A stretch of 64,000 nucleotides of DNA from Niastella vici (lineage in GTDB: Bacteria; Bacteroidota; Bacteroidia; Chitinophagales; Chitinophagaceae): assembly GCF_002077945.1 (NCBI RefSeq), contig NZ_LVYD01000065.1, forward strand, positions 1 through 64,000, read 5' to 3'. Shown here in pieces: positions 36,648-46,271 of this stretch; position 1 is the first letter of the stretch, and the number at the start of each line of letters is the position of its first letter. The translations under genes were made by a program, and so were the position numbers. A model generated the notes under the pieces. That model was given only the letters and a program-made list of their open reading frames with translations. It made no database searches and was not told where the DNA came from.

Positions 36648-38594
36648 ATGGCAAAGGAAAAGGAAATACAACCTAAAGAGCGTATTGGTCATACAAAGGA
36701 AATCCCTGAAGCAGAACGGGTCGCGATCATAGAAGATTCGTCCCGTACAGTGGGAAGGTCTGTCTTTTTTTCTGTTATTATAATGATCATTTCGTTTGCA
36801 CCTATCCTGTTCTTAACCGGCCAGGAAAGGAAGTTGTTTTCTCCTCTGGTGTTAACCAAAACATTTTCATTATTGGGAGCAGCCATCCTTGCCATTACAG
36901 TGGCGCCTATGCTTACCAGAACTTTCATGAAATGCCGGCTGGTACCTGAAAGCAGAAACCCTGTTTCAAATATCTTTATAATTCTCTACAAACCGGTTGC
37001 CCGCTGGTGTTTAATATGGCGTAAAACGATCCTTGCCATATGCCTTGCCATAATAATAGGCAGTATACCCCTGGTTATTAATCTGGGTACGGAATTTATG
37101 CCACCATTAGATGAAGGATCACTCTTGTTAATGCCTGTTACCCTGCCAGATGTATCTAATTCAGAAGCAAAACGCATTACACAGCTTCAGGATAAGATCA
37201 TAAAAGGATTTCCTGAAGTCGAAAATGTTTTGGGCAAAGCTGGCCGTGCCTACACCGCAACGGATAACGCGCCAATCAGCATGATTGAGACAATTATTGT
37301 TTTAAAACCTAAGAACCAGTGGCGAAAGGGCATGACTAAAGAGAAATTGATTCAGGAAATGAATGAAAAAGTGCAGATTCCGGGCGTGGTCGTGGGCTGG
37401 ACTCAGCCGATTATAAACCGTATTAACATGCTTTCTACCGGCATCCGTACTGATGTGGGTGTTAAAGTGTATGGTAAAAACCTGGATACCATCTATGATA
37501 TTAGCCGCAGGATTGAGTCCGCACTGAAAGGTATACCTGGATTAGCAGATCTCTATGTGGAGCAGCTTACCGGTGGTAAATACCTTGATATAAAGATCAG
37601 AAGACCCGATGCGGCACGATACGGATTAAATATTGATAACGTAAACATGGTAATTGAAAGTGCATTAGGGGGTATGATATTAACAACTACGGTTGAGGGC
37701 AGAGAGCGGTTTAGTGTTAATCTGAGGCTGGCCCAGGAATATAGAAACGATATAGATGAAATAAGACGCATTCCAATACAAACAATGAAATACGGCGTTG
37801 TTCCACTTTCTTCTGTAGCAGACATTAAAGTTACAGTAGGGCCTCCCATGATCAATTCTGAAAATGCCATGCTGCGGGGAACAGTCCTTTTTAATGTTCG
37901 CGGTCGGGATATGGGAAGTGTGGTAAACGACGCCAAAAGAAGAATTGAAGAATCTTTTAAACAACTTCCGCAAGGCTATTTTATAGGATGGAGCGGCCAA
38001 TATGAAAACCAGGTAAGGGCGCAACAACGGCTAAAAATAATTATTCCTATTGTGCTCCTGGTTATCTCCTTTATTCTCTACATCACATTTCATTCCTTTA
38101 AAGCTGTAATTATTGTGTTAGTCAGTGTGCCGGTAGCTCTAATGGGTGGTGTATACTCTCTATACTACTACCATGTGAATTTTTCCGTAGCAGTGGCAGT
38201 CGGTTTTATTGCATTGTTTGGCGTGGCAGTAGAAACCGGAGTACTCATGATTGCATATCTAAATGATTCAATAAAAAAATTAGTAGAAATAAAAGGAAAC
38301 GGCCCACAAAACATTAGTACCGAAGAATTGAATGAGACTTTTTTACAGGGTTCCACTCAAAGAGTTCGTCCACTACTAATGACGGTACTGGCAAATATTA
38401 TAGGCCTGATACCTGTAATGGCAACAACCGGCACAGGTAGCGATGTGATGAAACCAATTGCTATTCCTTTTGTGTTTGGCCTTATTACTTCCACTTTATT
38501 CGTATTAATTGTATTGCCGGTAATATATAATCTAATAAAAGAATGGGAACTCAAGAAGCGAGGCGGATTAGTTGTGCTTGAAATTCAGGAGTAG
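36648..38594 (+). pseudogene. cusA: CusA/CzcA RND efflux pump, C-terminal half (split gene)
   Basis: A 648-residue remainder of the pump, in a different frame from the first half. It begins in the cytoplasmic loop (MAKEKEIQPKERIGHTKEIP), continues into helix 5 (VFFSVIIMIISFAPILFLTG), the second periplasmic domain (NLGTEFMPPLDEGSLLLMP, AYTATDNAPISMIET, ADLYVEQLTGGKYLDIKI) and the last six helices, ending LVVLEIQE. An ATG stands at the start with no strong ribosome-binding site. If translated it could pair with the N-terminal half. It is followed by TolC and two adaptor genes, completing a Cus-type system. Confidence 0.85.
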
Positions 38595-38614
38595 AGCTTA
38601 TAAAGAACTAGGTT

Positions 38615-39868
38615 ATGAAAAAAATCGTGATATATGTTTTGTTGTTACAGGGTATAACCTCATTAAAGGCACAGGACACTATTCGGCTTGGTATGGGCGA
38701 TGTATTTTCTTCGATTGATAAATCCTATCCTCAATTACAATTTTATGAATCAAAGATTGCCTCTATCCGATCCCTGGCCGAGGGAGCTAAAGCATGGATG
38801 CCACCTACTGTAGCAGTTGCTTTTGACCGGTTCCCCTATAAACTTTCAATGATTAAAGAGGAAGTGCCCGATAATCAGGCCGGCATTATGCTTTCTGCAC
38901 AACAGATGATTCCTAATCCTGCAAAACTAAGTGCAAAAAGAGATTACCTCGTATCTCTCGAAGATATTCAGCGCAATGACATGGAATGGCAAAAGAATGT
39001 ACTGCATTTTGCTGCAAGGCTTTACTATTACCGCCGTTATATCGCAGAGCGAAAATTAAAGCTGGTAAAAGAATATAGGGACTTGTTGAATATGCTGATA
39101 AAAACAGCTAAAGATAAATACACTTATAACCAGTCTGATCTGTCAACCATATTTAAAGCAGAAGCCTCACTGAGCGAATTAGGTAACATGGAAAGTATGT
39201 TGTTTTCTCAAATCGCTGAAAGCAATATTGGCCTTAATACGTTAATGAATCGTGATGTAAATGCGGCTTTTAATATTGATACCCTTTTAGTGCCAAAAGA
39301 TTATAGCAAAGATCTTATTCAGCAGTTTGATAGTGCACAACTATTTCGAAGCGACATATTATCTATGCAAAGTCAAATCCGTTCCATGGAGTTAAACCGC
39401 CGGTGGATGGGTACTAACAGTAAACCTGATTTTGGAATACAGGCATCTCATGGGCAAATGTTTGGAATGCCTAACCAGTTTTCCATTATGGGAATGGTGA
39501 CTATACCGATCGTACCCTGGTCGTCTAAAATGTACAAATCTGAAGTGAAATCAATGGCATTTGAAATACAGGCGATGCAAAAAGAGAAAAGCACTATGGT
39601 ATTAATGGCCACTCAAATGACCCGTGAAAAAATAACCATGCTTACCTATGAAAACCGGCAGTTAGAAAACTATGACAATAATGTGCTCCCATCATATAGG
39701 AAAAACCTCCAAAGCAATCTGCTTGCCTACAGGCAGAATACAGGTAACTTTTTTGTATTGCTGGATGCGTGGAATATGTTATTGATGAAAGAGCTTGAAC
39801 GAACAGATAAGTTAGGCCAGGTCTTTACGGTGCAATCCGAGTATGAATACCAAAGGGAAATTAAATAA
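38615..39868 (+). CDS. TolC-family outer-membrane efflux protein
   Basis: A 417-residue protein with a signal peptide ending SLKAQ. The sequence is mostly long helices with coiled-coil character (for example KLKLVKEYRDLLNMLIKTAK), as in TolC/CusC channel proteins. It forms the exit duct for the RND pump at 35362-38594 and starts 20 bp after it. Length is normal for Bacteroidota members. Confidence 0.88.
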   Translation: MKKIVIYVLLLQGITSLKAQDTIRLGMGDVFSSIDKSYPQLQFYESKIASIRSLAEGAKAWMPPTVAVAFDRFPYKLSMIKEEVPDNQAGIMLSAQQMIPNPAKLSAKRDYLVSLEDIQRNDMEWQKNVLHFAARLYYYRRYIAERKLKLVKEYRDLLNMLIKTAKDKYTYNQSDLSTIFKAEASLSELGNMESMLFSQIAESNIGLNTLMNRDVNAAFNIDTLLVPKDYSKDLIQQFDSAQLFRSDILSMQSQIRSMELNRRWMGTNSKPDFGIQASHGQMFGMPNQFSIMGMVTIPIVPWSSKMYKSEVKSMAFEIQAMQKEKSTMVLMATQMTREKITMLTYENRQLENYDNNVLPSYRKNLQSNLLAYRQNTGNFFVLLDAWNMLLMKELERTDKLGQVFTVQSEYEYQREIK

Positions 39869-39871
39869 GTC

Positions 39872-41212
39872 ATGTTTAATCTATTAGACCATATAAGATT
39901 TTGGGTTAGCGGTTACAAAAGACACCTGCAAAGTATTGCTTTTGTATTCCTGTTAGCTGCCTGCAATAGCAACAATGTAAACGAAACAGATAATAAGCAT
40001 AGTTCGAACCATTCCGGTATGCCCGAGATGGAAGCTGAGGCGAATGAACATAACGGAAGCACTGATTCAGGAAATCATAATTCACATACAGGGTCGGAGA
40101 AATTGGCAGACACAGCATCAGACACCTCCAATTGGAACGCATTATCTACCAATCGAACCGTAATATCAGCTCAGCAAGGGATTTCACCTACCTTGAGTAA
40201 TATGGATTTCACCTTCACTGGCAATGGCTATATCGCTTTTGATTATCGGCGAAACAAAAAAGTTGCTATTCGCGTGGCAGGGCGTATTGAACGGCTTTTT
40301 GTGAAATTCAATTATCAATATGTGTATAAAGGAGAAAGAATAATGGAACTCTATAGTCCCGAATTAAATACCTATATAGAAGAATATCTTTTTGTTAAAC
40401 AGCAATCGGATGACACAACCCTTCAGATGAAAGCTAAACAAAAATTGTTATTGTTAGGCCTTACTGCATCCCAAATAAAGCAAATTGAATTAACCAAACA
40501 GTCAGCTCTGGCTATTCCTATTTATAGTCCTTATGACGGGTACGTTTTATTTAACTCCTCAGAATCTCCCGCTTCTGCTGACATGCAAGGCGCGCCCAGC
40601 GCTGCCGCCGGCATGGGAACCCAAATGAGCGTTGGCACGGGTCAAACGTCAACTCCTGCAGCTACAAGGCTAGAAGATAACAGTATTCGTGAAGGTATGT
40701 ATGTAAGCCAGGGGCAGACATTATTTTGGATAAACGATTTTAAACAGGCCTGGGGAATTATAGCATTTACTAAAGAAACTGAAAAATATGTTAAAAAGGG
40801 AATACCAGTGGAAGTTCGGAGCGAACTTATGCCGGAAAAACCTATTTATACTTCTATACAATTAATAGAGCAGGTTTACCAGAAGGGACAGAAGTTCACT
40901 CAGGCAAGAGTGTTCTTGTCAAATTCAACCGGTATGCTCAAACAAAATTCATTATTAACTGCCACAATTACTTTGCGGACTAAAACTTTAATGGTTCCCG
41001 CCAGCAGCGTCTATTACCTCGGAAAGATAAGCATCGTTTGGGTTCGCATGGGTCTTACAAAAGGCGGTAATAATGTTTTTCAATCGAGAGTAGTTAAGAC
41101 AAGGCATCGCACTAAGGATGAAATAGAAATAGTAGAAGGGATAAAGCAAAATGAAACTATTGCCAAGGATGCAGGCTATCTGGCAGACAGTGAAACTATT
41201 ATAACCTATTAA
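39872..41212 (+). CDS. CusB-like periplasmic adaptor
   Basis: A 446-residue membrane-fusion protein. The N-terminal hydrophobic part ends VFLLAACNS, consistent with a lipoprotein. A His-, Asn- and Ser-rich linker (about 45-85) precedes the barrel-sandwich core (KVAIRVAGRIERLFV, YVYKGERIMELYSPELNTY) and beta-barrel (QGQTLFWINDFKQAWGIIAF). It links the RND pump to TolC. It lies 3 bp after TolC and is followed by a second adaptor, giving two adaptors for one pump. Confidence 0.87.
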   Translation: MFNLLDHIRFWVSGYKRHLQSIAFVFLLAACNSNNVNETDNKHSSNHSGMPEMEAEANEHNGSTDSGNHNSHTGSEKLADTASDTSNWNALSTNRTVISAQQGISPTLSNMDFTFTGNGYIAFDYRRNKKVAIRVAGRIERLFVKFNYQYVYKGERIMELYSPELNTYIEEYLFVKQQSDDTTLQMKAKQKLLLLGLTASQIKQIELTKQSALAIPIYSPYDGYVLFNSSESPASADMQGAPSAAAGMGTQMSVGTGQTSTPAATRLEDNSIREGMYVSQGQTLFWINDFKQAWGIIAFTKETEKYVKKGIPVEVRSELMPEKPIYTSIQLIEQVYQKGQKFTQARVFLSNSTGMLKQNSLLTATITLRTKTLMVPASSVYYLGKISIVWVRMGLTKGGNNVFQSRVVKTRHRTKDEIEIVEGIKQNETIAKDAGYLADSETIITY

Positions 41213-41222
41213 ACCGGAAAAC

Positions 41223-42362
41223 ATGAATAGTAGAACAGTAATATATGCTTTGGCTGCATGCACTGCGGTATCTGGCATGATAGCGTGTTCCGGTAAAAAA
41301 ACTAAAAAGATTGAAGCGGAACATGCTACTAGCCATATAACCCGTGCAAATGATTCTGCCCAGCATGCCGACATGATAACCCTGACCGCCCGTGATGAGC
41401 AATATGCAAATATTACGGTGGATACTGTAAGAATAAAACCGATTTCAGAATACTCTACGCTATTAGGTACCACCGCATTTGATGAAAGGAGTATCACTTT
41501 GATTACATCCCGCATAAAAGGGCGCTTGGATAAATTGTTTGTTCGCAATCCCCAACAATGGGTGGCCAAGGGGCAACCACTTTACGCAATATATAGCGAA
41601 GAATTATTATCGTATGAAAATGAATTATTAAATGCCTTGCAGCAACAATCGCAGTTTAGTACTATGAAACAGATAATAGACCAGTTGGTAGAAGGATCAC
41701 GAAAAAAGTTATTGCTGTGGGGATTGACGCGCGAGCAGATTGCGAACCTGGAGAAAACCAGACAGACCTCTGCCCTTGTAACTTTTTATAGCCCCGTATC
41801 AGGAACTTTGGTGGATCTTTCGGCAACAGAAGGCCAATATGTTGAAACAGGTACCGGATTGTTCAAAATAGCTGATTTATCTAAAGTGTGGGTGGAAACG
41901 CAAATGTATACCAATGAACTAAGATGGTTATATGAGAAACCAACCATTACCGTAGAGTTTGACACCTATCCCAATCAAATTTTTGTGGCAACACCCGTAT
42001 TTAATAACCCATCCATTGAAGCCGATCAAAAAATAAGCCTGGTAAGGTTTCTGGTTAACAATAATGCTATTCAATTAAAACCGGGGATGATGGCCTATGT
42101 AAACATAAAGCGCAATGAAAAGAAAGCCCTGGTTATTCCTAAATCATCCCTGCTATTTGGCAACATGACAATGGCCTGGGTAAAAACTGCGGAAGGAATG
42201 TACCAAAATAGAATAATAGAATTGGGTATACAAAATAAGAAAGAAGTTGAAGTGATCAGCGGATTAAAAGCCGGTGAAGTGGTTGTAACAAACGGAGCAT
42301 ATTTACTGAATAGCGCACTTGTATTGAAAAAAGGCGCAGGTATGGAGGGAATGAAAATGTAG
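41223..42362 (+). CDS. Second CusB-like periplasmic adaptor
   Basis: A 379-residue lipoprotein (MIACSGKK) of the same family as the preceding gene but distinct in sequence. The core contains ITSRIKGRLDKLFVRNPQQW, GQPLYAIYSEELLSYENEL and GTGLFKIADLSKVWVETQMY. Metal residues are fewer than in the first adaptor. Paired adaptors also occur in other Bacteroidota Cus loci and may form a hetero-oligomeric ring. Confidence 0.87.
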   Translation: MNSRTVIYALAACTAVSGMIACSGKKTKKIEAEHATSHITRANDSAQHADMITLTARDEQYANITVDTVRIKPISEYSTLLGTTAFDERSITLITSRIKGRLDKLFVRNPQQWVAKGQPLYAIYSEELLSYENELLNALQQQSQFSTMKQIIDQLVEGSRKKLLLWGLTREQIANLEKTRQTSALVTFYSPVSGTLVDLSATEGQYVETGTGLFKIADLSKVWVETQMYTNELRWLYEKPTITVEFDTYPNQIFVATPVFNNPSIEADQKISLVRFLVNNNAIQLKPGMMAYVNIKRNEKKALVIPKSSLLFGNMTMAWVKTAEGMYQNRIIELGIQNKKEVEVISGLKAGEVVVTNGAYLLNSALVLKKGAGMEGMKM

Positions 42363-42405
42363 CAATAAGCAAAAGAAGTAAAATGGTAAAACTTAAAACA
42401 ATTTT

Positions 42406-42612
42406 ATGCGATGGAAACATATATTAATGATGTTGATCGGTTGCGGTTTGCCGCTTTTGCTGATTATTTTGGCGCCTGTTTTTGGCATTAAGGGTAACTG
42501 GTCGACGCTCATTTTTGTGGTAGCCATGTTTGCCTGCCACCTACTCATGCCAATGCATCAGCATTCTTCGAAACCGTCAAATAAAACCAATCATGAATCG
42601 CATTCACATTAA
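42406..42612 (+). CDS. DUF2933 small membrane protein
   Basis: A 68-residue protein with two membrane helices (LMMLIGCGLPLLLIILAPVF and LIFVVAMFACHLLMPMHQH) and a His-rich tail (MHQHSSKP, HESHSH). This is the DUF2933 pattern seen in copper-resistance loci. It overlaps the next gene by 20 bp. Confidence 0.8.
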   Translation: MRWKHILMMLIGCGLPLLLIILAPVFGIKGNWSTLIFVVAMFACHLLMPMHQHSSKPSNKTNHESHSH

Positions 42613-42877
42613 AAAGTTTGGTTTTTCCTGTGGAATAACCGGCGTGCTACTTTACGTTGGTTGCGCAATAGTGATGGCAGTAGCCGGGCGTGAAACAAGT
42701 ATACAATTTTTTAACGCTCTTTTTCATGGCGTCAACACCGCTTCTATAATTCGCATGAACGTTTCTCCTACCGAAGCATTCATGGGCGTAATTGAGACCT
42801 TTATCCTTTTCTGGCTTATTGGGGCGTGCATTGCCGCGTTCTATAACGTATTAAACCGCGAAACCTATAAAGCCTAA
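42593..42877 (+). CDS. DUF5676-like membrane protein
   Basis: A 94-residue membrane protein from the Met at 42593, chosen over a longer frame because it gives a normal start inside the end of the DUF2933 gene. Two helices (GFSCGITGVLLYVGCAIVM and AFMGVIETFILFWLIGACIA) flank a conserved LFHGVNTASIIRMNVSP stretch. This matches DUF5676 proteins that accompany DUF2933 genes in metal loci. Its function is unknown. Confidence 0.7.
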   Translation: MNRIHIKKFGFSCGITGVLLYVGCAIVMAVAGRETSIQFFNALFHGVNTASIIRMNVSPTEAFMGVIETFILFWLIGACIAAFYNVLNRETYKA

Positions 42878-42883
42878 ATAGAT

Positions 42884-45595
42884 ATGTCAACCATCAACTC
42901 CATACAACAAAATGATGGCCTTAAAAATCCATGGGCCGTTGATCACCCAGCGATGTTGAAGCTGTTACAAACGGATGCGGATGCGGGGCTTTCAGCAGAA
43001 GAAGTCGTAAAAAGGCTTCGAAGCGCAGGCTATAATAAAATCGAGTCAGGCAAAAGAATCAGCCTGGCAATGGTGTTGATAAATCAGTTTATAAGTCCAT
43101 TTGTTTTGCTATTAGGTATTGCAGCAGGTCTATCCTTTTTCTTTAAAGAATGGCTTGATGGCATTGCTATTATTGTCGTAATTCTTATTAATGCCATTAT
43201 TGGCTTTTTAATGGAGTTACAGGCGGAACAGTCAATGGAAGCACTAAAAAAATTAACGAGGGTTCCTGCCCGTGTAATGAGAGATGGAAAGCAAATAGAA
43301 ATCCCTTCTGAAGAGCTGGTGCCAGGTGATATTTTATTTGTCGAGAGTGGCGACATGGTTACTGCTGACGGAAGGTTAATTCGGCTAAGTCAGTTACAAA
43401 CAGATGAGTCAGCGCTTACTGGTGAATCATTGCCTGTAGAAAAATTGGTACCGCCATTAAATGAACAAACGGCTTTGGCTGAAAGAGCCAACATGATTTA
43501 TAAAGGCACATTTGTAAGCAAAGGTAATGGCTATGCCGTAGTTGTAAGCACAGGCATGTCAACTGAATTCGGTGCCATTGCCCGTATGGTGCAACAGGCA
43601 GAGCAGGCGGCAACACCATTGGAAAAAAAGATCGCTATATTCAGTAAAAAACTCATTTGGATAACAGTTGCCCTATTGGTACTCATATTTACCGCTGGTT
43701 TATTAAACGGTAAACCCTTTGTATCAATGCTCGAAACATCCATTGCGCTGGCTGTAGCGGCTATACCAGAAGGCCTTCCTATCGTATCCACACTGGCGCT
43801 TGCTTATGGAATGTTACGTATGGCCCGGCATAATGTTATTGTTAAAAAACTGTCTTCGGTGGAAACCCTCGGTGGCACCAATGTGATCTGCACCGACAAA
43901 ACAGGAACCCTTACCCAAAATAAGATCGAGGCGGTATATATACACATTCATCAGGCATCAACCGAAATTAAATTGGATCTTCCCAACCAATCAATTCATT
44001 TTATTTCCAATACATCTATTTCCAACGCGCCAGCGTACCATCATCTGGGACGTGTAGCAGCATTATGTAATACTGCCTATTTCGACCTGGATGGTAAGGG
44101 GGAAACGGAATCAGGTGACCCTTTGGAGATTGGGTTACTAAAAATGGCATACTGTGCCGGCATAAACCGTCAGGATTTGCAACAGCTTTTCCCTAAGATA
44201 GATGAAGTTCCATTTTCATCAGAAACTAAAATAATGGGCACCCTGCATAAAAACAACGAAGGGTATTACATTGCTGCGAAAGGAGCAGTTGAAGAATTAA
44301 TAGCGCGTTGTACCAGTGTTTTGGAAGGGAGTGAAATTGTGCCGCTGACTGAAGAAAAAAGAAATCAATGGCTTGATATAGCAGAAAAACGGGCGCAATC
44401 GGGTTTGCGAATGCTTGCTTTCGCATTTCGGGATGAAGACGTTATCCCAAAAGACTTCCTTCATCAATTAACACTTACAGGACTCATTGGTTTTATTGAT
44501 CCTCCAAGGCCGGAAGTGCGGGCTGCTATTGCTGAATGCAAATCAGCCGGTATTAAAGTTGTAATGATTACCGGAGATCACCCGGCAACTGCCAAAAACA
44601 TAGCAGTTCAATTGGGCCTGGCAAAGGAAACAGATGGGGTAATACATGGAGGTACCATGAAACACTTTAATGAACTCACACAAGGCGATAAAGAAAAATG
44701 GATAAACGCCTCTGTCTTTGCGCGGGTGTCGCCAAAACACAAACTAGACCTGGTTACTTTATATCAAAACGAGAAAATGGTAGTTGGAATGACCGGCGAT
44801 GGAGTAAATGATGCACCAGCACTGAAAAAGGCAGATATCGGTATTGCAATGGGCGAACGTGGCACACAGGTAGCCCAGGAGGCCGCCGCAATGGTTTTAA
44901 AAGATGATGCTTTTTCCTCTATTGTATTGGCAGTTAAACAAGGAAGAGCAATATTTGAGAATATTCGAAAATTTGTAATTTTCCTTTTAAGTTGCAATTT
45001 GAGTGAATTGTTAATAATTTCAACGGCATCAGTACTAAACCTCCATTTTCAACTCTTCCCGCTTCAAATATTATTCATCAATCTGGTAACAGATGTCTTA
45101 CCCGCCTTGGCCTTGGGTGTAACAGAGGCTGAGCCGCATATTATGCAGCGTAAGCCGTACCCATCCGAAACTCCAATAATTGACAAAGAGAGATGGACTG
45201 CCATATTTGTTTATTCAATAATTATTTCAATTGCGTGTATAGGCGGTGTTTTTACAAGCCATGAATTATTACATAATCAGGAAGGTTGGAACACGGAACT
45301 CTGTAACAATGTATTATTTTATACGCTCATATTCTCCCAGATACTTCATGTTTTGAACATGTCGTTTGAAAAAGGGATAGCTTTTTATAAAACTGAGATA
45401 TTCAAAAACCGCTACGTTTGGTATGCAATTATTCTTTGTATTGCTATTACTGTACTTTCCTTTTTGATAAGTCCAGTCAGAAAAGTACTTGACGTATCAA
45501 TTTACGGATGGAACGACTGGACGATTGTTACCCTGTTTTCATTTCTTTCCTTTTTTGTTATTCAATTGATAAAGCGGCTACGATGGGTTATTTAG
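42884..45595 (+). CDS. Cation-transporting P-type ATPase (P2 type)
   Basis: A 903-residue ATP-driven cation pump. The N-terminal cation-ATPase domain is followed by TGESLPVEK, the ion-binding helix 4 AVAAIPEGLPIVSTLAL (PEGLP, as in Ca-type pumps), the phosphorylation site CTDKTGTLTQNK, TGDHPATA and GDGVNDAPALKKADIG. Six C-terminal helices follow. It is not a P1B copper pump, since it has no CPx motif, and is likely a Ca, Mn or similar exporter. It closes the metal island and ends at a hairpin. Confidence 0.9.
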   Translation: MSTINSIQQNDGLKNPWAVDHPAMLKLLQTDADAGLSAEEVVKRLRSAGYNKIESGKRISLAMVLINQFISPFVLLLGIAAGLSFFFKEWLDGIAIIVVILINAIIGFLMELQAEQSMEALKKLTRVPARVMRDGKQIEIPSEELVPGDILFVESGDMVTADGRLIRLSQLQTDESALTGESLPVEKLVPPLNEQTALAERANMIYKGTFVSKGNGYAVVVSTGMSTEFGAIARMVQQAEQAATPLEKKIAIFSKKLIWITVALLVLIFTAGLLNGKPFVSMLETSIALAVAAIPEGLPIVSTLALAYGMLRMARHNVIVKKLSSVETLGGTNVICTDKTGTLTQNKIEAVYIHIHQASTEIKLDLPNQSIHFISNTSISNAPAYHHLGRVAALCNTAYFDLDGKGETESGDPLEIGLLKMAYCAGINRQDLQQLFPKIDEVPFSSETKIMGTLHKNNEGYYIAAKGAVEELIARCTSVLEGSEIVPLTEEKRNQWLDIAEKRAQSGLRMLAFAFRDEDVIPKDFLHQLTLTGLIGFIDPPRPEVRAAIAECKSAGIKVVMITGDHPATAKNIAVQLGLAKETDGVIHGGTMKHFNELTQGDKEKWINASVFARVSPKHKLDLVTLYQNEKMVVGMTGDGVNDAPALKKADIGIAMGERGTQVAQEAAAMVLKDDAFSSIVLAVKQGRAIFENIRKFVIFLLSCNLSELLIISTASVLNLHFQLFPLQILFINLVTDVLPALALGVTEAEPHIMQRKPYPSETPIIDKERWTAIFVYSIIISIACIGGVFTSHELLHNQEGWNTELCNNVLFYTLIFSQILHVLNMSFEKGIAFYKTEIFKNRYVWYAIILCIAITVLSFLISPVRKVLDVSIYGWNDWTIVTLFSFLSFFVIQLIKRLRWVI

Positions 45596-45616
45596 GGTTT
45601 GTGGCAGCCTAAATAA
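45588..45616 (+). terminator. Hairpin overlapping the stop of the P2 ATPase gene
   Basis: A perfect 9-bp stem TTATTTAGG/CCTAAATAA (45588-45596 and 45608-45616) with an 11-base loop. The TAG stop lies in the left arm. There is no T-run, but the position suits an end-of-transcript structure. It is also the last feature before the recombinase fragment at 45819. Confidence 0.45.
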
Positions 45617-45818
45617 TTCACTTAGTTAGAGCCGGTCCATTTTGCCAACCGCCCTGTGTCACCACATAAGTCAGCGATTTCTATAACAAAATGTTCCTGC
45701 TAAACGGATTATTTTTAAAGATTATTTTTGTATTTCAATTCCTATCCCTCCAATTATAACGACCTTTTCCAGTTTATCCTTAACTAGTTGGCCCTTGATA
45801 CAGTAAAAATTTTCAACT

Positions 45819-46271
45819 ATGCGCCAGCCTATCAAATTAATCATCAAAAAGGGGAAGGTACACAAAGATGGTACAAGCCTGATATTTTTGCAATACTGTT
45901 ATTCAAAAGAAAGAAGGGTTTTAATTAGCACAGATATCAGCATCCCCGAAAAATACTGGAATAAGAAAGCTTGTTCCATATTGCCTTCCCTCCCTAAGCA
46001 ATACGGGAATCTCCAAAGCCTCGAAACCGACTTACGCGAAAAGCTTAGGCGCTCTGAACAGATAGTAGATTATGCTATCGATTGTGGAAATACAGATCCC
46101 ATACGATTTTTAAAAAGGCACTTCAAAGAAGGGGTAAATCAATACACCCCACAGGCGGGAAATGACAAAAACACAAAAGACGTAATGTATCAGATCAGCC
46201 AATACATTACCAGTAAAATAGGTCTTGTAAAAGAGCCGACCTTATCTGTCATTAGACAAATGAAAAATCAT
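45819..46271 (+). pseudogene. Tyrosine recombinase, N-terminal part
   Basis: The first 150 codons match the intact recombinase at 12239: arm-binding domain MRQPIKLIIKKGKVHKDGTS, CYSKERRVLISTDIS, then VMYQISQYITSKIG. The match ends after RQMKNH (46271) and the reading frame continues into a KAP ATPase. The ~60 bp upstream also resemble those before 12239, so the native promoter region is kept. The 23 bp at 46200-46222 are identical to 498-520, where the missing C-terminal part begins in the same codon phase. The bases 46223-46271 are still recombinase-like but differ from the left fragment. Confidence 0.88.

Noticed and set aside
35702-37936. Long reverse-strand frames inside cusA
   Set aside because: They are shadows of the coding strand with no recognisable domains.
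42530-42592. Upstream extension of the DUF5676-like gene
   Set aside because: It would overlap the DUF2933 gene by over 80 bp and gives a non-conserved leader; the Met at 42593 fits the family.
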